Below, one piece after another: positions 38,402 to 47,705 of a DNA stretch of 64,000 nt. The notes below the pieces were generated by a model. It searched no databases. It was not told the origin of the DNA and worked only from the letters and a program-made list of their open reading frames with translations. Origin of the DNA: Schleiferilactobacillus perolens DSM 12744 (GTDB lineage: Bacteria; Bacillota; Bacilli; Lactobacillales; Lactobacillaceae); assembly GCF_001435585.1 (NCBI RefSeq), contig NZ_AZEC01000002.1:90879-154878 (forward strand), in the 5' to 3' direction. The translations under genes and the position numbers were made by a program. Position 1 is the stretch's first letter. Each line of letters begins with the position of its first letter.

Positions 38402-39346
38402 ATGAGTCAACCCCGATATCGCCAGATTGAAGCGGCCGTGAAGGAACGGATCATCAGTGGCACTTATCCGCCAGGGAGCCAAGTACCCACAGAGAAAGCC
38501 TTGGCTGCTGAATTCAGCGTCAGTTTAATCACAAGCAAACGCGCATTAACCGAATTGGCGGACCAGGGCCTCATCGTCCGTCGGCGGGGCGCAGGCAGCT
38601 TTGTTCGCCAGACCGCCACCGGGCACCCACGTTCAGCAGCCACATTAAAGACTGAGCGCACAACTTATTATATCGATGCCCAAATCCCCTTGTTCTTAAC
38701 TGATATCCAGCAGCTGGCATTGCCCCTAACCCGCATTCACCAACTCAATGAAGCATTACCGACAAGCGGTCCCGTCGTCATGGTGGGGCCAGTTCCGGCC
38801 ACTGAAAAGATATACTCTTTAACCAATAAAGATATACCTTTTCTCGTTGGCAGTACCGCCGCCCAAAGCCTACCTTTTCCCCAAGTTTCCTTCGCAAATG
38901 ATGCCGCTGCAACACTCACTAAGCAGGCCATCCAAATGCGTGGTCCAGGCCAGTCACTCCCACTCTTTTATGATGATGATGGGACCGCCCCATATTCGGA
39001 CCAATTAAGTGCGCAAGCGCGGTATATTAGTTTTAGCCAGACATTTACCGATCTCCAACCTATGCCGCAAACAATGTCAGATGGTATTTTTGTATTCAAT
39101 GAGCTGGAGCGGTTACAGCTTTTTTTGGCAAAAGAAAAACACGCTGATATTCAGCGTGTGGCATACTTCTTTTTAATTACGTATTTACCCTTACAACTAG
39201 CCAAACAACTTCAACGGTACCTCGTAAATGCCGGCGTACAGGTCATCAATTTCGATTGGCAAGCGCTGCTTTCAGCCGCGACAACCTGGCCGGGAACGAT
39301 GCAGCCATGGCAAAAAACTGTGCCCCCCCGCTTTGTTACCGTGTGA
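38402..39346 (+). CDS. GntR family transcriptional regulator
   Basis: 314 residues. The N-terminal winged helix-turn-helix is clear (YRQIEAAVKERIISGTYPPGSQ, then PTEKALAAEFSVS and GLIVRRRGAGSFV; about 5-72). The remaining 240 residues do not match a UTRA, FCD or aminotransferase domain that I recognise; they could be a diverged periplasmic-binding-like domain as in AraR. GGAGGCG lies before the ATG. No target gene lies beside it; the last 11 bases overlap the end of the convergent lipoprotein gene. The ligand is unknown. Confidence 0.85.
   Translation: MSQPRYRQIEAAVKERIISGTYPPGSQVPTEKALAAEFSVSLITSKRALTELADQGLIVRRRGAGSFVRQTATGHPRSAATLKTERTTYYIDAQIPLFLTDIQQLALPLTRIHQLNEALPTSGPVVMVGPVPATEKIYSLTNKDIPFLVGSTAAQSLPFPQVSFANDAAATLTKQAIQMRGPGQSLPLFYDDDGTAPYSDQLSAQARYISFSQTFTDLQPMPQTMSDGIFVFNELERLQLFLAKEKHADIQRVAYFFLITYLPLQLAKQLQRYLVNAGVQVINFDWQALLSAATTWPGTMQPWQKTVPPRFVTV
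39139..39159 (+). other. Perfect 9-bp hairpin inside gntR
   Basis: ACACGCTGA (39139-39147) and TCAGCGTGT (39151-39159) are separated by three bases within the coding region, a stable mRNA hairpin. A T-rich stretch follows ten bases later. It may be chance or intragenic attenuation. Confidence 0.4.
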
Positions 39347-40160
39347 TATAGATGTACAGTTTGGTCGGTGAAAAGCCAATGTTGAAATGCACGTTTTTAG
39401 ACACTATGGTTTTCATTGTGGTTTGACTGCTTTGGGCATCTTTTTGCTGTTTCTGGAAGTCCTTCAAGACGTTTTTGGCGTCGGCGCCCATCGTGCTGGC
39501 AATGAGCGAGAAGGTCGTGATGAACGATGCCGCTTCTTTCTTATTTTTCAGTACACTTGTCGGCACGATCGTGGTCAATCCAATTAACTGCTTGTCTTGG
39601 ACATTGACCCGGACTACGGTTTGGCCAATTGTCGCCAAGTTATGGATACCTTCTGCAGCGGTGAGTGGCAATGCCCCCTTCTGCTGGTTGGCAGCTTGTG
39701 CCATCTGGGCCTTCATTGCTGCTTCCGCCTGTTTGGCCGCCGGTGTGCTGGCTTGGGTGGATGAGCTGTTCTGCGCGCTGGTGTCTTTCTTTTGCGGGTT
39801 ATTCATTTGCAACAAAATAAAATTGTATTTTTGCGCAAATGCGGCATATTGGCCAAATCCAGCGCTGGCGGCCACCGTAATCGCCCGTTTCGCTGAACCA
39901 CTGTGAAAGACTACTTGTTGGGCCTGCGTTGTCGGCGCAACAGTGTAAACAAAGTTGCCGTCATGATTGGTGATTTTTTCGGTCTTTTTGCCGGCAATCG
40001 TGGCTGTGATCTTCTCGTTATGGGGGGCAGTTCCCTTCACGACTGCCACCATACCATCAGCTGCATAGTGCCGTTGAGGGGTGGTGATTTTTTGTTGTCC
40101 GCACCCGGCCAACAACGCCATGCCGAAGACTGCGATAACTGGTAATATCTTCTTAAACAT
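39336..40160 (-). CDS. Predicted lipoprotein of unknown function
   Basis: 274 residues with a lipoprotein signal peptide (basic N-terminus, hydrophobic core, lipobox LLAGC with Cys20). Residues about 35-95 look like a small beta-sandwich domain with Asp/Gly turns (TNHDGNFVYTV); a Gln/Ser/Ala-rich linker near 125-165 precedes a C-terminal domain. I recognise no family. GGAGG before the ATG overlaps the end of the phosphoesterase gene, two bases away. It should be anchored to the outer face of the membrane. Confidence 0.82.
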   Translation of the reverse strand: MFKKILPVIAVFGMALLAGCGQQKITTPQRHYAADGMVAVVKGTAPHNEKITATIAGKKTEKITNHDGNFVYTVAPTTQAQQVVFHSGSAKRAITVAASAGFGQYAAFAQKYNFILLQMNNPQKKDTSAQNSSSTQASTPAAKQAEAAMKAQMAQAANQQKGALPLTAAEGIHNLATIGQTVVRVNVQDKQLIGLTTIVPTSVLKNKKEAASFITTFSLIASTMGADAKNVLKDFQKQQKDAQSSQTTMKTIVSKNVHFNIGFSPTKLYIYITR

Positions 40161-40162
40161 TG

Positions 40163-41749
40163 TTAATCCTCCGCTGTATTTTGATTGGTACTGTTAATCA
40201 CGTGAAAGTTGTGATCCGCTTGGGCAGTGATTACCGGATGCTTGCGTAAGTAATCCGCAATCAATTCGGTCATGTCTTTTTGGTTTTCTCGAATGATTGA
40301 ATCAGCACCAAACATCGCATAATTGCCGCCGCCCACGGCTCGATATTGATTGACGACAACAGCCAACTCTTGTTTCGGTTGAACTGGCGCACCGTGATAA
40401 TTTAACACCACAATTCTCTGACCCACCGGCTGCGCGACATCAATCGTATAATCGATTCCTTGATACATATCGTAATTGTAACGTTGCGGCTTGGGCTTAA
40501 TAAAGTGGGGATTCACAGCCACAGTGCCTTGGGGGCCAGGCATGAAATACTCCGCACTTTTTTCCAAAGCAGCCTTCAACACTGCCCCGTTTAGTTTTAG
40601 CACGGCCAGTGTATTGGGATAAATGTAATTGGTCATCACGTCCCGCAGTGAAATTGTTTCACCAAAGCCGGCCCCTTCATTGTTAAAAAGGGCGGTCCCT
40701 GAAATATCGGTTTGGGTCGCTGCCATTTGCACCCGTTGAATAAACTCAATATAAGGGCTCTCGTGGATGCGGGCGTCATCGGGGTCAGTAATACGCATAT
40801 CACCGGCCACTCGGCCCAGCGGCTTGTCCAGCCAATCCTCCACGGTATTTTCCACGGGAGCCATCAGAGCCGTGATGGCTGGATCTGGCACTGCCTCCCC
40901 GGTGGGCAGTAATTTAGCCGCACTATCGGTCACTTGCCACTGGCCGCCTTTTTTCGTGATGGTCAAATCAATGCGTCCCACCATTTCTCCGCGATACCCA
41001 GGCTGCGTGGTAGGCACACCAAACAGATGATCCGCAATTTGCCTGTGTTGGTGACCGGTAACTAACGCATCAATTCCTGGAATTTGGGCCAATTGATAGC
41101 CGACATTTTCGCCGGTCTGCCGCTCAGTTGGCCGACCAGTGGCCAGATCCCGTTCAAAACCGCCGTGATAAGCCACGACGACGACGTCCGCCTGCTGCCG
41201 CAGTATCGGTACCCAGTGCTTGGCTGTGGCCAGCACATCCGCAAACGTGAGTCCTTCAATATGATCGGGGCTTTCCCAATGGGGAATATAATTAGTGGTC
41301 AACCCCAATACGGCAATCCGAATTCCTGCCTTCTCAATGATCCGGTAAGGTTCTCCAAACGCCGCATGATCATTGTGCAAAATATTGGCTTGCGCCAGTG
41401 GATAGTTCAATGTATCCAGTGCTTCTGCTAAGTAATCGGCACCATAGTTAAATTCATGATTGCCTAGCGTCCCGACGTCGTAACCCACGGCATTATACGC
41501 TTGAGTCAATAATTCCGGCGCAAAATGGCCTGTGCCCTTTACCGCGTAATAGGCCAGTGGTGAGCCTTGTAAAAAATCGCCATTTTCAATGACTAGAGTG
41601 TGGTCCGGATCCTGTTGCCGCACTGCTTTAATCACCGTTGCTGCACGGGTCAAGCCGAAAGGCAAGGCCGCATGCCGCCGGACGTAATTGGTCGGAGAAA
41701 CAAAACCATGGGTGTCGCTGGTCGAAAGAATCGTTAAGGTGACCGCCAT
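40163..41749 (-). CDS. 5'-nucleotidase / metallophosphoesterase family protein
   Basis: 528-residue two-domain enzyme of the UshA/YunD type. Metal ligands are visible in STSDTHG (D12, H14), IENGDFLQGSP, GTLGNHEFNYG, and VAYHGGFE plus TGHQHR; the 5'-nucleotidase C-terminal domain follows (about 320-500). No signal peptide is seen, so it may be cytosolic, like YunD. Its ATG shares one base with the DUF1836 stop (TAATG), so it is translationally coupled. It likely removes phosphate from nucleotides or related esters. Confidence 0.92.
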   Translation of the reverse strand: MAVTLTILSTSDTHGFVSPTNYVRRHAALPFGLTRAATVIKAVRQQDPDHTLVIENGDFLQGSPLAYYAVKGTGHFAPELLTQAYNAVGYDVGTLGNHEFNYGADYLAEALDTLNYPLAQANILHNDHAAFGEPYRIIEKAGIRIAVLGLTTNYIPHWESPDHIEGLTFADVLATAKHWVPILRQQADVVVVAYHGGFERDLATGRPTERQTGENVGYQLAQIPGIDALVTGHQHRQIADHLFGVPTTQPGYRGEMVGRIDLTITKKGGQWQVTDSAAKLLPTGEAVPDPAITALMAPVENTVEDWLDKPLGRVAGDMRITDPDDARIHESPYIEFIQRVQMAATQTDISGTALFNNEGAGFGETISLRDVMTNYIYPNTLAVLKLNGAVLKAALEKSAEYFMPGPQGTVAVNPHFIKPKPQRYNYDMYQGIDYTIDVAQPVGQRIVVLNYHGAPVQPKQELAVVVNQYRAVGGGNYAMFGADSIIRENQKDMTELIADYLRKHPVITAQADHNFHVINSTNQNTAED

Positions 41750-42288
41750 TATTTGCCCTCCTTTGCCACTGGTTCTGCGACCAGCGCATGGTGGACAATA
41801 GCCTTTTGAATCACGCTCAAGACCGCGATCTGAATGATTGGCGCGCTCATTGCCACGATCTGTCCTTCTGTCTGACCAGGAATCAAAATATCCTGTTGAA
41901 AATTCGTGGCATAACGATGCACATTGTTCAATGTCGTGAGTACAAAGAAGTCATAAATACGGGCTGCTTCAGCGGGCTTGCTGAGTAACGTCACCCCGGC
42001 ATGAATATCGCTCAACGGGTAGACTTCAGAGAAAAAGGCGATGGCCATGATGGCTGCGATCCCCTTCTGATCAAATTTTTTCTTGCTGGCTTCCGTGACC
42101 ACTTTCTGTTTGACCCAGTAATTAATATCGCTGGTCGTGACCGCGGCAAAACCAAACGGGGCAAATGCCTTATTCACAATGTCTGCGGCCTGTTCGGCAT
42201 AGACCGGAAACGCCGGTAAGTCTGCCCACCGCGGAATTGCCAGTTGCTGTAATTGGGTAATGTATGTTGTCACTGCTGATTGTGCCAA
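41749..42288 (-). CDS. DUF1836 family protein
   Basis: 179 residues. The segment TTSDINYWVKQKVV...KKKFDQKGIAAIMAIAFF resembles the DUF1836 family, with a MerR-like helix-turn-helix feel in its N-terminal half. The start is TTG at 42288, eight bases after AAAGGTAGG; no ATG precedes the conserved part. It heads a unit with the phosphoesterase and lipoprotein genes, suggesting it might regulate them, but the function of the family is unknown. Confidence 0.7.
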   Translation of the reverse strand: MAQSAVTTYITQLQQLAIPRWADLPAFPVYAEQAADIVNKAFAPFGFAAVTTSDINYWVKQKVVTEASKKKFDQKGIAAIMAIAFFSEVYPLSDIHAGVTLLSKPAEAARIYDFFVLTTLNNVHRYATNFQQDILIPGQTEGQIVAMSAPIIQIAVLSVIQKAIVHHALVAEPVAKEGK

Positions 42289-42325
42289 GAAAAACGCCTA
42301 CCTTTCAAGTTAACTGTCACAAATC

Positions 42326-42355
42326 ATTGTAACACCCGCCAGGACGCACCGGGAA
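42326..42355 (-). promoter_or_regulatory. Candidate promoter of the DUF1836-nucleotidase-lipoprotein unit
   Basis: Minus-strand extended -10 TGT-TACAAT (42326-42331) with TTCCCG (42350-42355) 18 bases upstream, after the rpmF terminator. Confidence 0.4.
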
Positions 42356-42384
42356 TAACTTGCGGCCATGATCGGTATTCACCA

Positions 42385-42438
42385 CAAAAAAACTGATCCC
42401 GGACTGCTTCCCAACGGAATCAATCCAGTGATCAGTTT
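42385..42438 (-). terminator. Intrinsic terminator after rpmF
   Basis: On the minus strand AAACTGATC and GGATCAGTTT, with inner TCC/GGA pairing, form a long imperfect stem followed by TTTTTTG. Confidence 0.8.
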
Positions 42439-42481
42439 GCTGACGTTAACAAACATCGCGTCCAAAAACACACGAGTTTGA

Positions 42482-42679
42482 TTACTTGTTATCGGAACTA
42501 TCGTCGGCGGCCTTCTTGACCACTTGTTCACCCTTGTAGAAACCTTTGGGGGAAACGTGGTGGCTCAGGCGATATTCGCCGGTGGCTGCGTCAAAATGCA
42601 TGTTAGGAACAGTCAATTTGATGTGTCCACGACGCATGCGCTTCTTGGTTTTAGATGTTCTCCGTGCAGGAACTGCCAT
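42482..42679 (-). CDS. rpmF: Large ribosomal subunit protein bL32
   Basis: 65-residue ribosomal protein beginning [19 protein letters not shown]. No cysteine is present, so it is the zinc-independent (C-minus) form, as in many lactobacilli. The ATG at 42679 is confirmed by AAAGGAG and by the family N-terminus; an in-frame upstream start would add 25 unrelated residues. It has its own promoter and a leader with two hairpins. Confidence 0.97.
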   Translation of the reverse strand: MAVPARRTSKTKKRMRRGHIKLTVPNMHFDAATGEYRLSHHVSPKGFYKGEQVVKKAADDSSDNK

Positions 42680-42727
42680 TGTCAAAACTCCTTTACGATG
42701 GATTGATGATATCGACGTATCAACGTA

Positions 42728-42772
42728 CCGGCCAGTTAGCCGGTCTGCTGTCAAGGAAATACTATTGACAGC
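42728..42772 (-). promoter_or_regulatory. Two tandem hairpins in the rpmF leader
   Basis: GCTGTCAA (42747-42754) and TTGACAGC (42765-42772) form a perfect 8-bp stem with a ten-base loop; CCGGC/GCCGG (42728-42743) forms a second. Both lie between the promoter and the ribosome binding site of rpmF. They may regulate L32 synthesis, but match no leader I know. Confidence 0.5.
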
Positions 42773-42783
42773 TCACTCAAAAT

Positions 42784-42812
42784 ATAATACTATCTTTTGC
42801 CCCGCGGGGCAA
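42784..42812 (-). promoter_or_regulatory. Candidate promoter of rpmF
   Basis: TTGCCC (42807-42812) and TATTAT (42784-42789) on the minus strand are 17 bases apart. The -35 lies in a perfect palindrome, TTGCCCCGCGGGGCAA (42797-42812), at the end of clpB. Confidence 0.5.
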
Positions 42813-42820
42813 GGGTTCTT

Positions 42821-45454
42821 TCACGATTTTGTCTCCGCTGCCCCTATATTCTCAGTATCTGCGCTGTTAACCGCTTTGAAAACAAGTTGATCATGATCAC
42901 CACGATCTACCGCAATCGTGCTGTTCGGTGCGAAATCACCAGCGATGATTTTCTTGGCCAACGGAGTTTCCACCGCCGTCGTAATCAACCGCCGTAAGGG
43001 CCGCGCACCAAATGCCGGATCATACCCATTGTCCGCCAGCCAATCGATAGCGGCGCTGGTTGCTTTTAAGTGCAGATGTTGATCAGCCAACCGCGTACTG
43101 AGCGCCTGGAGTAAATGACCGACAATTTGGTGAATGGCGCCGCGACTCAATGGTGTGAACATAATAATGTCGTCAATTCGATTCAGAAACTCTGGTTTAA
43201 AATGGGCCCGCACAATTGTGTCCACTTTTTGCCGCGTGGCATCGGTAATGTGCCCATCTTGATCCAATCCCTGCAACAAGGCTTCGGAACCGAGGTTACT
43301 CGTCATAATGATCAATGTATTCTTGAAGTCCACGGTCCGCCCTTGACTATCCGTTAAGCGACCATCGTCTAAGACTTGCAGCAAAATATTGAATACATCG
43401 GGATGGGCCTTCTCAATTTCGTCCAGGAGGACAATGGTGTACGGATTGCGCCGCACTGCCTCAGTCAGCTGGCCGCCCTCTTCGTAGCCAACATAGCCGG
43501 GCGCAGCGCCCACCAAACGGGACACGGAATACTTTTCCATGTATTCACTCATATCAATGCGGACCATGTGCTTTTCAGAGTCAAACAGATTATCTGCTAA
43601 TGTTTTCGCCAGCTCCGTTTTGCCCACACCGGTGGGACCCAGGAAAAGAAAGGAACCCAGGGGCCGATTAGGATCCTGTAAACCTGCGCGAGAACGCAAC
43701 ACCGCATCGGCCACGGCGTTGACTGCTTCGTCCTGACCAACGACGCGCTCATGCAAGTGATCCGCCAAATGAAGCAATTTATCCCGGTCGCTTTGGACTA
43801 ATTTAGCCACTGGAATACCCGTCTGACGCGCCACGACAGCGGCAATTTCGGTCGCTGTGACGGATTCCTGAACTAGCCATTGACCGCTGTGCTCTTGCGT
43901 TTCTAACGTCTTTAATTCTTTTTGCAGCCGCGGCAAATCGCCGTGCTGAATTCGAGCAGCTGTTTCCAAGTCATACCGCGACTGGGCATCGGCCAAGGCA
44001 TGCTGGGTATGTTCAATCTCACTTTTCTTATCGTTCACAGCTTTGATCGCTTGTTTCTCGTTTTCCCATTGCCCAGATAACCGGTGATGAACCTCCCGCA
44101 GATCGGACAATTGTTTATCCACCGCTGCTAAGCGATCCTTCGAGGGCGCATCGGTCTCACTCTTGAGAGCTTGCTGCTCAATTTCCAGTTGCATGATGGC
44201 GCGGGTGTTTTCATCCAATTCAGTGGGCATGGAATTCATTTCGACGTTAATCGTTGCAGATGCTTCATCCACCAAATCGATGGCCTTATCGGGTAAGAAA
44301 CGATCCGTGATGTACCGATCTGATAAACGGGCAGCGGCAACCAGTGCATCATCGTGGATGCGGACGCCGTGGAAAATCTCAAAGCGCTCTTTCAAACCTC
44401 GCAAAATTGTAATTGTTTCGGCCACTGTCGGTTCCTGGACTTGAACCCGCTGAAAACGACGTTCTAATGCCTTATCCTTTTCAATATTATTACGGTATTC
44501 ATCCAGTGTCGTCGCCCCGATCAGATGTAGTTCGCCCCGGGCCAACATTGGCTTGAGCAGGTTGCCGGCATCCATACTGCCCTCAGTTTTGCCAGCCCCC
44601 ATAATAGTGTGAATTTCATCGATAAACAGAATAATTTGGCCATCACTCTTTTTGACTTCATTCAACACCGACTTGAGCCGCTCTTCGAACTCACCACGGT
44701 ACTTGGCCCCAGCAATTAAAGCGCCCATGTCCAGTGAGATCACGGTTTTGTCCCGCAAATTTGCCGGTACGTCGCCGCGGACAATACGTTGGGCTAAGCC
44801 TTCCACAATGGCCGTTTTCCCCACCCCGGGAGCGCCGATCAACACTGGATTGTTTTTGGTCTTGCGGGACAGGATGCGAATGACATCCCGAATCTCATCA
44901 TCCCGACCGATAATCGGATCTGGATTGCCTTGACGGGCTTCCTGGACCAGATCTGTGCCGTATTTTTTTAACGCTTGATAATTTGCTTCTTGATTTTGAG
45001 AACGGACATGTTGTCCGCCACGAATCTTGGTGATGATATCGCGTAACCCTTTCTCGGTTAGCCCTTGCGCGACGAGAAACTGCGTCAGCGGATGATACTG
45101 CAGCTGATACAATGCGAGAAACACCAATTCACTGGAAAGAAAATCATCTTGAAATTCCTTGCGTAGTTGATCTGCCGCCACCAGCAACTGATTCAAATTC
45201 TGGGATAACACACTGCCATAATCACTCACGCCGCCAACTTGGGGAATGGCATCCAACTCCTTATTCAACTCTGCCTGCCACAGGCCAGTATCAATATGGG
45301 CCTGAGTGAGAATGGTTTGGCCTAATGTCTCCGGTAAAGTCAGCGCCAAAAATAAATGCGGAATGTCCACTTCTTGGTGGTGCCGCACCACCGCTGTTTG
45401 CCGTGCTTGAGTCAACGCGTCTTTCACTGCCTGGGTCATTTGTTCCGGATTCAA
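42821..45454 (-). CDS. clpB: ATP-dependent chaperone ClpB
   Basis: Hsp100 disaggregase. The 877 residues have the N-domain (1-150), first AAA+ module with GAPGVGKT, the long ClpB-type coiled-coil middle domain (about 410-530, with the WENEKQ region) and the second AAA+ module with GPTGVGKT. No ClpP-docking loop is evident. The start is TTG at 45454, four bases after GGTGGGGG; the first ATG is five codons further and badly spaced. It lies 22 bp after the lapA-like gene without a CtsR or CIRCE site in between. Confidence 0.95.
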   Translation of the reverse strand: MNPEQMTQAVKDALTQARQTAVVRHHQEVDIPHLFLALTLPETLGQTILTQAHIDTGLWQAELNKELDAIPQVGGVSDYGSVLSQNLNQLLVAADQLRKEFQDDFLSSELVFLALYQLQYHPLTQFLVAQGLTEKGLRDIITKIRGGQHVRSQNQEANYQALKKYGTDLVQEARQGNPDPIIGRDDEIRDVIRILSRKTKNNPVLIGAPGVGKTAIVEGLAQRIVRGDVPANLRDKTVISLDMGALIAGAKYRGEFEERLKSVLNEVKKSDGQIILFIDEIHTIMGAGKTEGSMDAGNLLKPMLARGELHLIGATTLDEYRNNIEKDKALERRFQRVQVQEPTVAETITILRGLKERFEIFHGVRIHDDALVAAARLSDRYITDRFLPDKAIDLVDEASATINVEMNSMPTELDENTRAIMQLEIEQQALKSETDAPSKDRLAAVDKQLSDLREVHHRLSGQWENEKQAIKAVNDKKSEIEHTQHALADAQSRYDLETAARIQHGDLPRLQKELKTLETQEHSGQWLVQESVTATEIAAVVARQTGIPVAKLVQSDRDKLLHLADHLHERVVGQDEAVNAVADAVLRSRAGLQDPNRPLGSFLFLGPTGVGKTELAKTLADNLFDSEKHMVRIDMSEYMEKYSVSRLVGAAPGYVGYEEGGQLTEAVRRNPYTIVLLDEIEKAHPDVFNILLQVLDDGRLTDSQGRTVDFKNTLIIMTSNLGSEALLQGLDQDGHITDATRQKVDTIVRAHFKPEFLNRIDDIIMFTPLSRGAIHQIVGHLLQALSTRLADQHLHLKATSAAIDWLADNGYDPAFGARPLRRLITTAVETPLAKKIIAGDFAPNSTIAVDRGDHDQLVFKAVNSADTENIGAAETKS

Positions 45455-45476
45455 GGTACCCCCACCTCTCTACCAA

Positions 45477-45899
45477 TTATTGGAGATTATCGTTGCCCTC
45501 GCTGCTTTGCCCCTTTTGCTGAGTCAATGTGTTGCTTTGCCGTTGCAATGCTTTGATTTGGGTGTCTTTTTCCGCCAACGCCTGATTCATTTCCGTGGTC
45601 ATGCGGTCAGTTTCATTCTGAACCGCGGCGTCAACGGCTACCTGTTGGGCCTTGTCGGCTTGGGCGACCTTAGCTTCAGCGTCTTTGACTTGTTTCTTCA
45701 TCTGGTTCTGCTGGCCAATGGAAATGAGGCCAGTAATCACGACACCAATAAAAACAGCCCCAATGATAACCAGCACTAACGGCATTTGGACTTTGGCAAA
45801 GCCGAAACTAATGGCGACGGAATCCACGTTGAGTACCGCAAAAATAACAATCAGCAACGTGAGTGTGACCGTAATAATTAAACGTACTTGTTTTTGCAA
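45477..45899 (-). CDS. LapA domain (DUF1049) membrane protein
   Basis: 140 residues. Two transmembrane helices (about 5-27 and 37-60) form the LapA/DUF1049 unit, and a coiled coil rich in Gln, Ala and Lys (about 65-135) follows in the cytoplasm. The function in Gram-positives is unknown. The start is TTG at 45899, four bases after GGGGAG; a longer reading would run into the SDR gene. It is 22 bp from both the SDR gene and clpB. Confidence 0.82.
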   Translation of the reverse strand: MQKQVRLIITVTLTLLIVIFAVLNVDSVAISFGFAKVQMPLVLVIIGAVFIGVVITGLISIGQQNQMKKQVKDAEAKVAQADKAQQVAVDAAVQNETDRMTTEMNQALAEKDTQIKALQRQSNTLTQQKGQSSEGNDNLQ

Positions 45900-45921
45900 G
45901 GTTCTCCCCACTTTCCTATTC

Positions 45922-46728
45922 TTACTTTTGGTTCCCGAAAGTACCGGCAATCACATCTCCAATACGGGGTGCCAATGGATAAAGTACACTGGCCACGGCC
46001 ATAATGAACGGTGCGTTAATTTCTCGTTTCGTGGTCCCCATTGCATTCACAATTTTCGTCGCCAAAGTACCCGGATCAATCGTGAACGCAGCTACTTTAT
46101 TTAAGTATTGACCAGATTTGTCTGCAATATTGAAGAAGTTAGTGGCCACGGGTCCCGGGTTGATACTGGTCGCAAGAATGCCGAAGGGTTTTAGTTCCAA
46201 TCGTAAAACGTTCGTAAATTGAATGACTGCAGCCTTGGCGGCTGAATAATAAGCAGATTTCGGCGTGGGCATTTTACCCGCCATTGAACCGACATTCAAA
46301 ATGTGACCATGTCCCTGAACCATCATTAAACTGACAATTTTTCGCGAGAAGTACATTAAACCCAGTACATCCACTTTGAACAGTTTTTCCACCACTGCCC
46401 AATCTGTGTCGACAATGGATTCAAAATCGCCAAAACCGGCTGCATTGAGTAGGATGTCCACCCGACCGGTCAATGTGTTAATTTGCTCGACCGCGTCGTC
46501 AATGGCGGCCCGGTCACCCACGTCCACCGGTACCACATACGCAGGCGCTCCAGAAAGAAGCGTCACGTCTTGGGCGAGTGCTGTGAGTTTATCTGCGGAA
46601 CGCGCCATTAGAATAAGCGTAGCCCCGCGCCGGGCAGCCTCATAGGCCACGGCTTCCCCGATCCCGGAACTGGCTCCAGTGATGGCGACAACAGAATTGG
46701 TTAATGATTGCTCATGACTTGCTTGCAT
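45922..46728 (-). CDS. Short-chain dehydrogenase/reductase
   Basis: 268-residue NAD(P)-dependent oxidoreductase. The cofactor motif TGASSGIG lies near residue 17, NAAGFG near 93, and the catalytic Ser and YxxxK in [11 protein letters not shown] near 155-160. The substrate is not predictable; it resembles the YqjQ/DltE-like SDRs found after rnz in lactobacilli. I start at ATG 46728, inside the last 17 bases of rnz, rather than an in-frame GTG three codons earlier. Confidence 0.92.
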   Translation of the reverse strand: MQASHEQSLTNSVVAITGASSGIGEAVAYEAARRGATLILMARSADKLTALAQDVTLLSGAPAYVVPVDVGDRAAIDDAVEQINTLTGRVDILLNAAGFGDFESIVDTDWAVVEKLFKVDVLGLMYFSRKIVSLMMVQGHGHILNVGSMAGKMPTPKSAYYSAAKAAVIQFTNVLRLELKPFGILATSINPGPVATNFFNIADKSGQYLNKVAAFTIDPGTLATKIVNAMGTTKREINAPFIMAVASVLYPLAPRIGDVIAGTFGNQK

Positions 46729-47668
46729 AATCCACACCCTGCTTTCTGAACGGAATTTTGATTGTCTCTAAATCATGAACGATTTTCGTATTGGGAAAAA
46801 CGGTTCGTGCCTCAGTGACTAACTGATGAGATGCATTGCCTAAGTAACGGGCCGAAATGTGCGTCAGTAATAACAAGCCCACGTGGGCTTGCTTAGCCGT
46901 CTCAGCCGCGCTTTTACTGGTGGAATGATAGTAACGATGAGCCAATTTGGCCTCACTGGCGCCAAAGGTACTTTCATGAACCAAGACATCCGCATCCATG
47001 CCTAATTTTACCGCATTTGGCGTCTTTCTCGTATCCCCAAGAATTGTCACGATCCGCCCAGGCTGCGGGCGATCGACAAAGTCTGCCGCGTGAATCACGC
47101 GGCCATCGTCCAAGGTCACGTCCTGACCGGCCTTAATCCGTCCGTATAACGGTCCAGAGGGGACCCCGGCCGCCTGTAGCTCATCGACGAGTAAGGCCCC
47201 CGGATGCGGTTTTTCGATGACCCGATAGCCAAAGCTTTGAATCCGGTGATCAAGTTCGCCAGCAGAGACGGAGAAAGTGGGGTCGTCAAAAATCTCACCC
47301 GCGCGCTTCAGCTCCACAAATCGCAACGGATAGCTAAGATGAGTGTCAGAAACGCGTAGGGACGTTTCTAAGAAGTCTTTGACGCCAACTGGGCCATAAA
47401 CAGTTAGCGGCGTGTTTCCTCCTTGAAATGAACGAGAGGCCACCAAACCGGGCAGCCCGTATAGATGGTCGCCATGTAAGTGAGTAATAAAAATCTTGGT
47501 GATCTTGCGGGGGCGTATATTGGTCCGCAAAATTTGGTGTTGGGTGGCTTCACCGACATCAAATAGCCAAATTTCGTTTCGTTCTGCCAGCAATTTTAAC
47601 GCGATACTGGTCACGTTCCGTGATTTAGAAGGAACCCCGGCACCAGTACCTAAAAAAACCAACTCCAT
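46712..47668 (-). CDS. rnz: Ribonuclease Z
   Basis: Endonuclease that trims tRNA 3' ends, mostly those lacking an encoded CCA. The 318 residues show the metallo-beta-lactamase fold with [15 protein letters not shown] (H63, H65, D67, H68), the exosite-bearing region around residues 150-180 and [12 protein letters not shown] precedes the ATG. It complements cca in this window, and overlaps the SDR gene by 17 bases. Confidence 0.96.
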   Translation of the reverse strand: MELVFLGTGAGVPSKSRNVTSIALKLLAERNEIWLFDVGEATQHQILRTNIRPRKITKIFITHLHGDHLYGLPGLVASRSFQGGNTPLTVYGPVGVKDFLETSLRVSDTHLSYPLRFVELKRAGEIFDDPTFSVSAGELDHRIQSFGYRVIEKPHPGALLVDELQAAGVPSGPLYGRIKAGQDVTLDDGRVIHAADFVDRPQPGRIVTILGDTRKTPNAVKLGMDADVLVHESTFGASEAKLAHRYYHSTSKSAAETAKQAHVGLLLLTHISARYLGNASHQLVTEARTVFPNTKIVHDLETIKIPFRKQGVDYASKS

Positions 47669-47705
47669 AAGTTATCGTTCTCCGTCCTATTTCAATGTGG
47701 TGTAC

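Noticed and set aside
45455-45899. CtsR or CIRCE operator for clpB
   Set aside because: Looked for GGTCAAA tandem heptads and TTAGCACTC repeats by eye and saw none.
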